In this document: piece by piece, positions 1 to 8,083 of the stretch
How positions within the stretch are numbered: position 1 is the first letter of the stretch
Layout: each line of letters opens with the position of its first letter
Assembly: GCA_943787175.1 (NCBI GenBank)
Contig: CALSLK010000038.1
Coordinates: 1-56,449 of the forward strand
DNA from: an uncultured Alphaproteobacteria bacterium
Lineage (GTDB): Bacteria; Pseudomonadota; Alphaproteobacteria; SP197
Direction: 5' to 3'
Length of the DNA: 56,449 bases
Position numbers and translations under genes: made by a program
The notes under the pieces: generated by a model
What the model was told of the DNA's origin: nothing
The model's database searches: none
Seen by the model: the letters and a program-made list of their open reading frames with translations, nothing else

Positions 1-1
1 G

Positions 2-52
2 GCTGGAAAACCGGCCACGCTGCCCTTCAAAGCTCCAGAAAAGACGGCCTGA
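2..52 (+). CDS. C-terminal end of an unidentified upstream gene (partial)
   Basis: From the first bases of the window one frame stays open for 16 codons and stops with TGA at 50-52, giving a short tail ending PEKTA. It lies 67 bases upstream of the RimK-like gene on the same strand. In many proteobacteria rimK follows a small RimB-type protease gene, so this could be such a C-terminus, but nothing in 16 residues identifies it. The stretch 53-107 shows no other feature. Confidence 0.22.
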   Translation, partial: AGKPATLPFKAPEKTA

Positions 53-119
53 CCAGGGTCGTCCAGAGAGAGCCGGGATTAACCAGGGTGCACGAAGTAC
101 CCGATTGAGGAGGCAGACC

Positions 120-1025
120 ATGAAAATCGTCATGATGGCGCGGAATCCGGATCTCTATTCGCACAAGCGTTTACAGGAAACGGCGCTAGAACGCGGCCAC
201 ACCTTCGACATCGTCAACACACTGCGCTGTTACATGAACATCGCGTCGCGACGCCCCGAGATCTATTACAACGACAGCAAACTCCCGATCTACGATGCGG
301 TGATTCCACGCATTGGCGCATCGGTCACGTTCTACGGCCTCGCCATCCTGCGCCAGTTCGAGATGATGGGGGTTTATCCCCTAAACGAGTCAGTCGCCAT
401 CGGGCGCTCGCGCGACAAGCTGCGTTCCCTCCAGATTCTGGCGCGTGAAGGAATCGGGTTGCCGGTCACCACCTTCGCCTATGATCCCAGTCAGACAGAA
501 GAGGTGATTGACCTGGCCGGTGGTGCTCCTCTGGTGATCAAACTGCTGGAAGGCACGCAAGGCATTGGCGTGGTGCTGGCAGACTCCAAGCGTTCTGCAA
601 AATCGGTTATCGAAGCGTTTCGCGGCGCAAAAGTGAATATCCTGGTCCAGGAGTTCATCAAAGAGGCTGGCGGTACCGATATCCGCGCGCTTGTCGTTGG
701 CGGCAAGGTTGTCGCGGCCATGCAACGCAAAGGCGCTGAAGACGACTTTCGTTCCAATCTGCACCGGGGCGGCAGTGCCATTCCGATCAAGATATCGCCA
801 GACGAACGATCAACCGCAGTGCGGGCTTCCAGAGCCATGGGTCTGAATGTCTGTGGCGTCGACATGCTGCGTTCGAACCATGGCCCCGTGGTGATGGAGG
901 TCAACTCCTCGCCCGGTCTGGAAGGCGTGGAGAAGGCAACTGGCATCGATGTGGCCGGCCGCATCATCGATCTGCTCGAGAAGCAGGCCAAACCAGGCAA
1001 AACCAAGACCAAGGGCAGGGGTTGA
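120..1025 (+). CDS. rimK: RimK-like ATP-grasp ligase (ribosomal protein S6 glutamate ligase family)
   Basis: This 301-residue protein has the length and layout of RimK: an N-terminal pre-ATP-grasp domain ([18 protein letters not shown]), an ATP-grasp core with [15 protein letters not shown] near residues 140-155, and a C-terminal metal/ATP site ending in [19 protein letters not shown]. RimK adds glutamates to the C-terminus of ribosomal protein S6 using ATP; relatives ligate amino acids to other carboxylates. The ATG at 120 is preferred over an upstream TTG at 105 because AGGAGG at 108-113 sits six bases before it. Its stop overlaps the start of the next gene (TGATG), so it is probably translationally coupled to the M14 deacylase. 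The family call is firm; the actual acceptor is unknown. Confidence 0.9.
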   Translation: MKIVMMARNPDLYSHKRLQETALERGHTFDIVNTLRCYMNIASRRPEIYYNDSKLPIYDAVIPRIGASVTFYGLAILRQFEMMGVYPLNESVAIGRSRDKLRSLQILAREGIGLPVTTFAYDPSQTEEVIDLAGGAPLVIKLLEGTQGIGVVLADSKRSAKSVIEAFRGAKVNILVQEFIKEAGGTDIRALVVGGKVVAAMQRKGAEDDFRSNLHRGGSAIPIKISPDERSTAVRASRAMGLNVCGVDMLRSNHGPVVMEVNSSPGLEGVEKATGIDVAGRIIDLLEKQAKPGKTKTKGRG

Positions 1026-2062
1026 TGCCAAACCGGTCTGCTTTCGAGATCGGTGGGCACCAGATTGCGCCTGGCACCCGCGAAACCATCAACCTTCCCG
1101 TCAGCGTGTTGTCCGATCACACGCCGGTCACGATGTCGGTGCATGTCGTCCATGGGCGCAGACCGGGACCGACCATTTTCGTGAGCGCGGCGATTCATGG
1201 TGATGAGATCATCGGCGTGGAGATTGTACGAAGGTTGTTGCGTACCGCGAGCCTGGACCGCCTGAAGGGCACCCTGCTCGCAATTCCCATCGTGAACAGT
1301 TACGGCTTCCTGAGCCATTCGCGCTACCTGCCCGATCGACGCGATCTCAATCGATCTTTTCCGGGTAGCACGCAGGGATCACTGGCAAGCAGGCTGGCGC
1401 ACCTCTTCAAGACGGAGATCGTTGAGCGTTCTGACTTGGGAATTGACCTCCATTCCGCCGCGGTGCATCGCACCAATCTGCCCCAGATACGCGTATCACC
1501 CTCCAAGCCAGAGACCATGGAACTCGCCCAGGCCTTTGGTGCCCCGCTCATCCTGACTTCCAAGGTCAGGCCGGGATCGCTGCGCCAGACGGCGCAGGAG
1601 TCTGGTGTTGACGTCCTGCTTTATGAAGCAGGTGAAGGCCTGCGCTTTGATGAATTTGCAGTTCGCGCTGGTGTAACCGGCATTTTGCGGGTCATGCGCA
1701 AACGCGACATGGTCTCAGCCCAGGGCGCGCCCAAACCCAAGGCGCCATCGATTGTCACAAACACCAGCGCATGGTTGCGCGCACCGGCTGGCGGATTGTT
1801 GCGTACCTTCAAGACAACTGGTGAAGAAGTCGCCGAGGGCGATGTTCTGGGCGTGATCGCAGATCCGTTCGGCGAGATCGAAACCGAAGTCGTTACCGAT
1901 GTCGATGGCCTGATTATTGGGCGCACCAACCTGCCCGTGGTCAACGAGGGTGACGGGCTGTTTCACGTCGCAAAGATCAAACTCAGTGACGATGCCAGCG
2001 CCACCATCGACAGCCAGGCCAATCAGCTTGAGGAGATGTTCGACGAGGACGAGATCATCTGA
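1025..2062 (+). CDS. Succinylglutamate desuccinylase/aspartoacylase-family zinc hydrolase (M14)
   Basis: A 345-residue protein of the AstE/AspA branch of the M14 zinc carboxypeptidase-like family. Visible zinc ligands are the HGDE (HxxE) motif in SAAIHGDEIIGVE and the later histidine in GIDLHSAAV. The C-terminal part (APAGGLLRTFKTTGEEVAEG) looks like the barrel-sandwich domain common in this family. Members remove acyl groups from N-acyl amino acids (succinylglutamate, N-acetylaspartate, N-acetyl-diaminobutyrate). The ATG at 1025 overlaps the rimK stop, so the pair is almost certainly co-transcribed. That suggests it may trim or hydrolyse what the ligase makes, but this is inference. It is less similar to the two M14 genes at 37-39 kb than those are to each other. 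Confidence 0.85.
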   Translation: MPNRSAFEIGGHQIAPGTRETINLPVSVLSDHTPVTMSVHVVHGRRPGPTIFVSAAIHGDEIIGVEIVRRLLRTASLDRLKGTLLAIPIVNSYGFLSHSRYLPDRRDLNRSFPGSTQGSLASRLAHLFKTEIVERSDLGIDLHSAAVHRTNLPQIRVSPSKPETMELAQAFGAPLILTSKVRPGSLRQTAQESGVDVLLYEAGEGLRFDEFAVRAGVTGILRVMRKRDMVSAQGAPKPKAPSIVTNTSAWLRAPAGGLLRTFKTTGEEVAEGDVLGVIADPFGEIETEVVTDVDGLIIGRTNLPVVNEGDGLFHVAKIKLSDDASATIDSQANQLEEMFDEDEII

Positions 2063-2155
2063 ATTGGCGCGTGGAAGCGGCCGGCTCTGTCTCATCACAG
2101 GTTGGATTGTCGGCCGCACGCACTAGACTGCCCGACAGAACAGTAAGGTAGGGTC

Positions 2156-3649
2156 GTGTCCATGGACCATGTAGATGTCGTGATCGTTGGCGCAGGAATC
2201 TCGGGCATCAGTGCTGCCTGGCACCTCAAAACCATGTGCCCGGGCAAGTCCTATGCAATCCTGGAAGGGCGCGATGCGGTGGGCGGCACATGGGACCTCT
2301 TCCGTTATCCCGGCATACGCTCCGACAGCGACATGCACACCCTGGGGTTCATGTTCAAACCCTGGGAAGAGGCCAGAGCGATTGCCGACGGGCCCTCTAT
2401 TCTGAACTATGTCAATCAGACGGCCGACGAACATGGCATCCGCGAACATGTACGCTTTGGTCACCAGGTGAAGTCTGCAAGCTGGTCAAGTCAGGATGCC
2501 GCCTGGACCATAGAGGCCGAACACCAGGGCCAGCAGGTTCGCCTATCGTGCAACATGCTGTTGATGTGCGGCGGCTACTACAAGTACGACGACCCCTATC
2601 TGCCGGATTGGGAGGGTATGGAACGTTTCAAGGGAACGCTCATCCACCCGCAGCTCTGGCCACAGGACCTCGACTATCAAGGCAAGAACGTTGTGGTCAT
2701 CGGATCAGGCGCGACTGCAATGACTCTCGTTCCAGCCATGGCGCAGAACGGTGCCGAACATGTCACCATGCTTCAGCGTTCACCCACCTATGTTGTCTCC
2801 TGGCCCAGCCAGGACAAGATTGCCAACACTCTGCGCAAGTGGCTGCCGGGTAAACTTGCCTATGCCCTGACACGCTGGAAGAACGTCAAGAACGATCTTG
2901 ATTTCTATCACCGGACCCGCACAGAGCCCGAGACCGTGAAAGCCGAGCTGATCGGGCTGGTAGAGCAGTCGCTGGGCTCGCAATACGATGTCGAGAAACA
3001 CTTTACGCCAAGCTATTTCCCGTGGGATCAGCGCCTGTGCCTGATCCCCGATGACGACCTGTTCGACGTCATCAACGACGGCAGTGCCAGCGTCATGACT
3101 GATACCATCGACTGTTTCGTCGAGGACGGCGTGAAGCTGGCGAGCGGTGAGGTTCTGAAGGCCGACATCATCGTCAGCGCGACCGGATTGCAACTCCAGA
3201 TCATGAACGGCGTTGCGCTCAGCGTAGACAGCAAGGCGGTCAACCTGCCCGATCATTGGAGCTACAAGGGCATGATGCTCTCAGGCGTGCCAAACCTGGT
3301 TCAGACCTTCGGCTACATCAATGCAAGCTGGACCCTGCGCGCCGACCTGACCTCGGAATACGCAGCGCGCCTGGTCAACCGCCTTGATGAAACCGGCAAC
3401 ACCATCGCAACGCCGCACCTGCGCGCGGAAGACCAGGATATGCCTGCCCGCCCCTGGATCGATGACTTCCCGGCTGGCTACATGCAGCGCAGCATGCACC
3501 TTTTTCCCAAGCAGGGTGATCGCAATCCCTGGCGCAACACCCAGGATTTTGGCGAGGATAAGAGGCTCATCCGTCATGCCCATATCGAGGATGATGTACT
3601 GGAGTTCACCAGGGCACCTGCCTCACACGCCAAGAGCAAGGCAGCGTAA
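2156..3649 (+). CDS. Flavin-containing monooxygenase, Baeyer-Villiger type
   Basis: A 497-residue FAD/NADPH monooxygenase. An N-terminal FAD Rossmann motif (VVIVGAGISGISAAWHL, about residues 8-24), a second nucleotide-binding motif (VVVIGSGATAMTLV) and the Baeyer-Villiger fingerprint FxGxxxHxxxWP (FKGTLIHPQLWP, residues 158-169) are all present. Such enzymes insert oxygen next to a ketone carbonyl, or oxidise N or S atoms in soft nucleophiles. The start is GTG 2156 or ATG 2162, both behind the AAGGTAG-like site at 2145-2151. It stands apart from its neighbours: 93 bases after the M14 gene and about 340 before the ThDP enzyme. The substrate cannot be read from the sequence. Confidence 0.9.
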   Translation: MSMDHVDVVIVGAGISGISAAWHLKTMCPGKSYAILEGRDAVGGTWDLFRYPGIRSDSDMHTLGFMFKPWEEARAIADGPSILNYVNQTADEHGIREHVRFGHQVKSASWSSQDAAWTIEAEHQGQQVRLSCNMLLMCGGYYKYDDPYLPDWEGMERFKGTLIHPQLWPQDLDYQGKNVVVIGSGATAMTLVPAMAQNGAEHVTMLQRSPTYVVSWPSQDKIANTLRKWLPGKLAYALTRWKNVKNDLDFYHRTRTEPETVKAELIGLVEQSLGSQYDVEKHFTPSYFPWDQRLCLIPDDDLFDVINDGSASVMTDTIDCFVEDGVKLASGEVLKADIIVSATGLQLQIMNGVALSVDSKAVNLPDHWSYKGMMLSGVPNLVQTFGYINASWTLRADLTSEYAARLVNRLDETGNTIATPHLRAEDQDMPARPWIDDFPAGYMQRSMHLFPKQGDRNPWRNTQDFGEDKRLIRHAHIEDDVLEFTRAPASHAKSKAA

Positions 3650-3817
3650 CGACCAGCCACATGCGGCAGCGCGAGCGGCGTTGGCGCCCATCGCTTCTGC
3701 GGTATCCATGTCACTCTGATAACCATCCATGCGCCCGGGCTGGCGTGCCAGACCATCGAGGATACCGGTGCCGACACAGGCACCACCGGTTTCCACGACC
3801 CTGAAATGGCGCGACAT
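3623..3817 (-). CDS. Possible small protein of unknown function (64 aa)
   Basis: The 340-base gap between the monooxygenase and the ThDP enzyme holds one minus-strand reading frame of 64 codons. Its ATG is preceded by GAGGAAG at a normal ribosome-binding distance. The translation starts MSRHFRVVETGGACVGTG and is Gly/Ala rich, with no domain I recognise. Its 3' end overlaps the end of the monooxygenase gene by 27 bases in convergent orientation. It may be spurious or a remnant of a longer gene; the ribosome-binding site is the only positive sign. The rest of the gap (3818-3989) probably carries the promoter of the next plus-strand gene. Confidence 0.25.
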   Translation of the reverse strand: MSRHFRVVETGGACVGTGILDGLARQPGRMDGYQSDMDTAEAMGANAARAAACGWSLRCLALGV

Positions 3818-3989
3818 GAGGCTTCCTCATCGTTCCAACGCAATATCAGGCTGGAAAGTGCCTAGGACGCACCAAAGCAAGGCCACAAGCATCAGCGCGA
3901 TGCCCGGTTGTTTGTGGTTGAGTGGATTCGTTGGTCAGATAGGGTTGCTCAGACAGCGCCAGAACACGCAATCGAACAGGAAGCACACC

Positions 3990-5672
3990 ATGACCCGGAA
4001 TGTATGTGAAGAAATCCTTGAAACCCTGATTGATGCGGGTGTCACGCAGATCTTCGGTGTTACGGGCGATGCGCTGAACCCGCTGGTGGACGCCATTCGC
4101 CGGGACGGACGCCTTCGCTGGATTGGCGTGCGCCACGAAGAAACCGCGGCCTATGCCGCTACCGCTTACAGTCAGATAACCGGCAAACTTGGGGTCTGTG
4201 CGGGAACAGTTGGTCCCGGAGCGATGCATCTTCTGAACGGTCTCTATAACGCCCACAAGGAAGGTGCTTCGGTTCTGGCCATCACCGGACAGGTGCCACG
4301 GGCCGACGCCGGCACCGGTTTTTTCCAGGAGGTAAACCTCACGCAGGTGTTCTCAGAAGTCTGCGTCTTTCAGCAGACCATAACCTCACCTGAACAGATG
4401 CCCCGGCTGATTCAGCAGGCCATTCAGAATGCGTTGTCTGCACCTGGCGTCGCACGGATTGAGATACCCAGCGACATGACTGCCCTGCCCGTGCCCAGTG
4501 AAGCAATGTCCCACCCGATCTTCACACCGGAATACGAAGTCACCCCTTGCGAGGCAGGTATTGCCAAGGCTGCGGAGATTTTGAACGCCGCAAAGAAACC
4601 CACCATCTTTGTCGGCAGCGGATGCACCGGCGCACGCGACGAATTGCTGGAACTTGCAAAAGTCATGAAGGCACCGATCGTGCACGCCTTGAAAGGCCAC
4701 GACGTCATGGAGGCCGACAACCCCTATTGGGTGGGCCTGACCGGGATGATCGGCACCGACGCCGGCTATCATGCCATCGAACAGTGCGACACGCTGTTGA
4801 TGCTGGGCACCGACTTCCCCTATCGCGCCTTTTATCCCACCGGCGTACCCATCGTTCAGGTCGATATTCGTGGTGAAAACCTGGGCAAACGCGCACCGGT
4901 CGCCCATGGACTGATTGGTCATATCAAGCCGACACTCAAGTCACTGATCCCGAAACTGACAGGCTCGGCAGATGCAGGCCATCTGGAATCCATCCAGAAG
5001 CGCCGGCAAAAATGGGACGCGAAGATGGACAAGAAATCTTCGCTTGATACGCACCACGTACCGCTGCATCCCCAGGCCGTGGCCCGCGCCATCAGCGACG
5101 CAGCAGATGACGATGCAATCTTTGTTGTCGATGTCGGCGAATGCACAGTCTGGGCCGCGCGGTTCCTGCGCCTGCGGGCCGGGCAGCGGATGATCGGGTC
5201 GTTCAATCACGGCTCGCTTGGCGCTGCCCTTCCGGCAGCCATCGGGGCGCAATCGGTTGATCGGAAACGCCAGGTCATCGCGCTTTGCGGTGACGGCGGC
5301 TTTGGCATGTCCATGCAGGATTTCGTCACCGCTGCACGCTATGACTGGCCGCTGACCGTGGTCGTCTTCAACAATCAGACGCTAGGCTTCGTGAAGCTGG
5401 AAATGGAAGCCACCGGCTATCCCGAATTTGGCGATGCCACCGATCTGGTGAACCCCGACTTCGCAAAGTATGCCGAGATCTGTGGCGGCGTAGGGTTCAG
5501 CATCCGCGAACCCCACGAAGTTGCCCCGGCGATCAAATCAGCGCTGGCCAGCGACAAGCCCTGCATCATTGATGCCTTTGTCAATCCCGGTGAACTGGTG
5601 ATGCCGCCCACGATCGGGCCGGCGCAGGTCTGGGGATTCAGTATCTCGAAAATCAAGGAGATACTCGGCTGA
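3990..5672 (+). CDS. Thiamine-diphosphate-dependent enzyme, pyruvate oxidase (PoxB)-like
   Basis: A 560-residue ThDP enzyme with the three-domain acetolactate synthase/pyruvate oxidase fold. The ThDP-activating glutamate lies in GVRHEETAAYAA (about residue 51), a central FAD-type domain follows, and the ThDP/Mg motif is GDGGFGMSMQD...NNQTLGF. The C-terminal third resembles the quinone-dependent pyruvate dehydrogenase PoxB. Unlike E. coli PoxB (572 aa), it stops shortly after the GFS motif (WGFSISKIKEILG) and lacks the C-terminal amphipathic peptide that docks PoxB on the membrane. The ATG at 3990 is preferred to the longer open frame because AGGAAG at 3977-3982 precedes it and family homology begins there. 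Substrate is probably pyruvate or a related 2-oxo acid; acetolactate or sulfoacetaldehyde activity cannot be excluded. Confidence 0.85.
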   Translation: MTRNVCEEILETLIDAGVTQIFGVTGDALNPLVDAIRRDGRLRWIGVRHEETAAYAATAYSQITGKLGVCAGTVGPGAMHLLNGLYNAHKEGASVLAITGQVPRADAGTGFFQEVNLTQVFSEVCVFQQTITSPEQMPRLIQQAIQNALSAPGVARIEIPSDMTALPVPSEAMSHPIFTPEYEVTPCEAGIAKAAEILNAAKKPTIFVGSGCTGARDELLELAKVMKAPIVHALKGHDVMEADNPYWVGLTGMIGTDAGYHAIEQCDTLLMLGTDFPYRAFYPTGVPIVQVDIRGENLGKRAPVAHGLIGHIKPTLKSLIPKLTGSADAGHLESIQKRRQKWDAKMDKKSSLDTHHVPLHPQAVARAISDAADDDAIFVVDVGECTVWAARFLRLRAGQRMIGSFNHGSLGAALPAAIGAQSVDRKRQVIALCGDGGFGMSMQDFVTAARYDWPLTVVVFNNQTLGFVKLEMEATGYPEFGDATDLVNPDFAKYAEICGGVGFSIREPHEVAPAIKSALASDKPCIIDAFVNPGELVMPPTIGPAQVWGFSISKIKEILG

Positions 5673-5764
5673 TCGCAACGAGAAATCCGGCCACCGCGCT
5701 GCCCTTGTTGCGTGACGTCAATCCACTGCCTGATTGGTCATGGTTGAGACTACCTTAGCAGCGC

Positions 5765-6631
5765 CTATTTCTTGATCGCCCAGAATGCGGAACCCATTCG
5801 ATCTGCGATATCACGATCAAAGTTTGCCCAGATAGCGCTCAGTGGCTCCCTGTGCATCTCCTGACGACAGATCCAGTAGTTCGCAAACTGAATGTCAAAG
5901 TAATCCGAATTCGCCAGCAGGTAACTCGCCAGCAGGTACTGCTCGTTGTATCCGCGCCCAGCCCAGCTCTGGAAGTAGTCAAACGGCAAAAAGATGTCGT
6001 GAATGCCAACCAATACGCCCGGCTTCAGGCGCGGCAGGACATCAAGCATCGCCACCGTAACGTCGGAGTTCATGAAGGATCGGTGCGAATTGTCGATGAA
6101 CAGTGAATCACCGGCTTCCAAACGGTCGAACAACGACACATCAAGATTCTCGAGGGGCGAGCGAATAACCTCGTCGCAGATCGCATCAATCTCAGCACGG
6201 GGTTGCGGGTCAATCGAGACAATCTTTGTGTCCTTGCCTGAATGCAGTAACGCCGACTTCGCAAACATCGTTGAGTTACCTGAACCGATCTCGATCAGAA
6301 GAGACTTTGCGCGATCGGCCGCCCACATCAACGTCAAGCCATCCAGCATCGGCATATGTGGATTGCGCCAGTCAATTGAGAATGGAAATTCACCTGCCAT
6401 CTGACTTCGAATAACGGGTTCGAATGCGGCCAGATCCAACAAATTTCTACAATAGGTTTCTTCCTGCGCGGCAATGACGTTCGCCAGATGCGGATTGCCA
6501 ACATCGTTCTGCCACCTGGGCACGAAATCAATATCGTACTCAATGTAGACCGGAGTTTGGCCTTTTCTGAGTCGATGCAACGCAGACAGATACTTGTTGC
6601 TTTCGACGACCCGCTTCAAAAATTTCTTCAT
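5765..6631 (-). CDS. Class I SAM-dependent methyltransferase-like protein
   Basis: A 288-residue protein with a Rossmann methyltransferase core. LLIEIGSGNSTMFAKSAL matches the SAM-binding motif I, followed by the acidic VSIDPQPR strand, and DSLFIDNSHRS resembles the post-II region of Methyltransf_24-type proteins. The N-terminal ~85 residues have no motif I recognise. The DNA is visibly more AT-rich than its surroundings. The gene lies just downstream of tRNA-Val, separated by 228 bases with no other gene, which would fit acquisition at a tRNA locus, although no attachment repeat was seen. Such genes often act in surface polysaccharide or lipid modification. Target unknown; the fold assignment is reasonably sure. 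Confidence 0.7.
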   Translation of the reverse strand: MKKFLKRVVESNKYLSALHRLRKGQTPVYIEYDIDFVPRWQNDVGNPHLANVIAAQEETYCRNLLDLAAFEPVIRSQMAGEFPFSIDWRNPHMPMLDGLTLMWAADRAKSLLIEIGSGNSTMFAKSALLHSGKDTKIVSIDPQPRAEIDAICDEVIRSPLENLDVSLFDRLEAGDSLFIDNSHRSFMNSDVTVAMLDVLPRLKPGVLVGIHDIFLPFDYFQSWAGRGYNEQYLLASYLLANSDYFDIQFANYWICRQEMHREPLSAIWANFDRDIADRMGSAFWAIKK

Positions 6632-6859
6632 AAGGAGTGACCAGTTAATCTTGGACTAAAGAGCGGTGTTGTCAGGCCTGTTAGGGAGGCCAACACGACC
6701 TTCGGTTTTCCCGGACGCCATGGCCTGGGCAAGCCTGCATCAATCGCTTACAGGCCAACTGATTATAGGGCAATCACCGGCAGGATCACGCGAATGAACG
6801 ACATGATCTGAACACCGGCTGGTTTTGCTTGGTTACTGGAATCACACGATCAGAAGAGA

Positions 6860-6934
6860 TGGTGGGCACGACTGGGATTGAACCAGTGACCCCCTCGATG
6901 TCAACGAGGTGCTCTCCCGCTGAGCTACGCGCCC
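6860..6934 (-). tRNA. tRNA-Val (anticodon GAC)
   Basis: On the minus strand a 75-base cloverleaf folds cleanly. The acceptor stem GGGCGCG pairs with CGTGCCC, the D-loop is AGCTCAGCGGGAGAGC, the anticodon stem-loop is CTCGTTGACATCGAG with anticodon GAC (Val), and the T-arm CTGGTTCAATCCCAG is standard. The terminal CCA is encoded (TGG at 6860-6862). It sits between hisC and the methyltransferase gene, all on the minus strand. Confidence 0.97.
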
Positions 6935-6992
6935 ATCTCTTGTCGGAGAACCGCTAGATAACCAAAGCGTGCGTGCTTTGCAACTGTTGCCG

Positions 6993-8078
6993 TCAGCCCA
7001 GGATATCGGTCAGCACGTCTGTCAGCGCGGCCATTTCGTGGGGCGCACCGATACTGATGCGAATATAGCCATCCAGACCGAAGTTTCCGACGCGGCGCAG
7101 CAGGATGCCGCGGGCCTTGACCGCCTGATAAAGCGCTTCGGAATCCATGCCGACATGGTCGGGAATACGCACCAGAACAAAGCTGGCATGGCTTGGTACA
7201 GGTTCCAGGCCGAACTGGCGCAGTTGGGCAATAAACCGCTCCCGCAGTGCGATCACGGCGTTGCGCGATTGCGCCACGTGGGCGGGATCGTTGACCGATG
7301 CGGTTGCACCCGCCTGCGCCTGGGCGCCGATGCTGCCGGGAAGGCGCATCTTCTGCAGCGTCGCAATGACATCATCGTGCGCATAGGCCCAGCCGACCCG
7401 CAGACCAGCCAGTCCGTGCACCTTGGAGAATGTTCGCAGGACGACCGTATTGGTGCCTTCGTCCACCAGGGTCTCGCCGGTCTGATAGTCGGGCATGTCG
7501 ACGAACTCGCCATAGGCCGCATCAAGGATCAGCATGACGTCATCGCGCAGGTTGGCACGCAGGCGGCGGATCTCGCTGAAGGGCAACACGGTTCCGGTTG
7601 GGTTGTTGGGATTGACGCAGAACACCATGGTCGTGGCGGGCGTCACACCAGCCAACAGGGCATCGACATCACAGGTCAGATCGCGCTCTGGTGTGAGCAC
7701 GACATCCGCCCCGGCGATCTCGGCCAGCGTCTTCATCAGGCGATAGCCATACTGGCTCATCACCAGACCACGTCCTGGTTCCAGATAGCTTTGTCCAATC
7801 TGGCTCATGATCTCCATGGAACCAGCGCCGCATATAATCCGATCAAAGTTGAGTCCGTGGCATTGAGCCAGCGCTCTACGCAGTGCGACATGGTCGGCGT
7901 CGGAATATTGCGGGCCGCGATCTGCCGAATCGCGCATGGCTGCCTCGGCCAATGGACTGGCCGGGAAACCAAGTTCGTTGCTGCCAAGCTGGATCGGGTT
8001 CTCGAAGCCTGGAATTGTTGCTTCAGACGTTGGATAGGCCGCCATGGCAGCGACCGAGGGGCGTGGCGGTGTAACCAT
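6993..8078 (-). CDS. hisC: Histidinol-phosphate aminotransferase
   Basis: A 361-residue fold-type I PLP aminotransferase of the HisC family. Recognisable parts are the substrate/PLP region CVNPNNPTGT (about 154-163), the PLP aspartate in LILDAAYGEF (D186), and the Schiff-base lysine in TFSKVHGLAGLRVG (K219). The enzyme converts imidazole-acetol phosphate and glutamate to histidinol phosphate in histidine synthesis; relatives also act on tyrosine and phenylalanine. It starts five bases after the ribB stop and is surely in the same transcript. There are no other his genes here, so a role as an aromatic aminotransferase or a paralogue is possible. Confidence 0.88.
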   Translation of the reverse strand: MVTPPRPSVAAMAAYPTSEATIPGFENPIQLGSNELGFPASPLAEAAMRDSADRGPQYSDADHVALRRALAQCHGLNFDRIICGAGSMEIMSQIGQSYLEPGRGLVMSQYGYRLMKTLAEIAGADVVLTPERDLTCDVDALLAGVTPATTMVFCVNPNNPTGTVLPFSEIRRLRANLRDDVMLILDAAYGEFVDMPDYQTGETLVDEGTNTVVLRTFSKVHGLAGLRVGWAYAHDDVIATLQKMRLPGSIGAQAQAGATASVNDPAHVAQSRNAVIALRERFIAQLRQFGLEPVPSHASFVLVRIPDHVGMDSEALYQAVKARGILLRRVGNFGLDGYIRISIGAPHEMAALTDVLTDILG

Positions 8079-8083
8079 CGATC

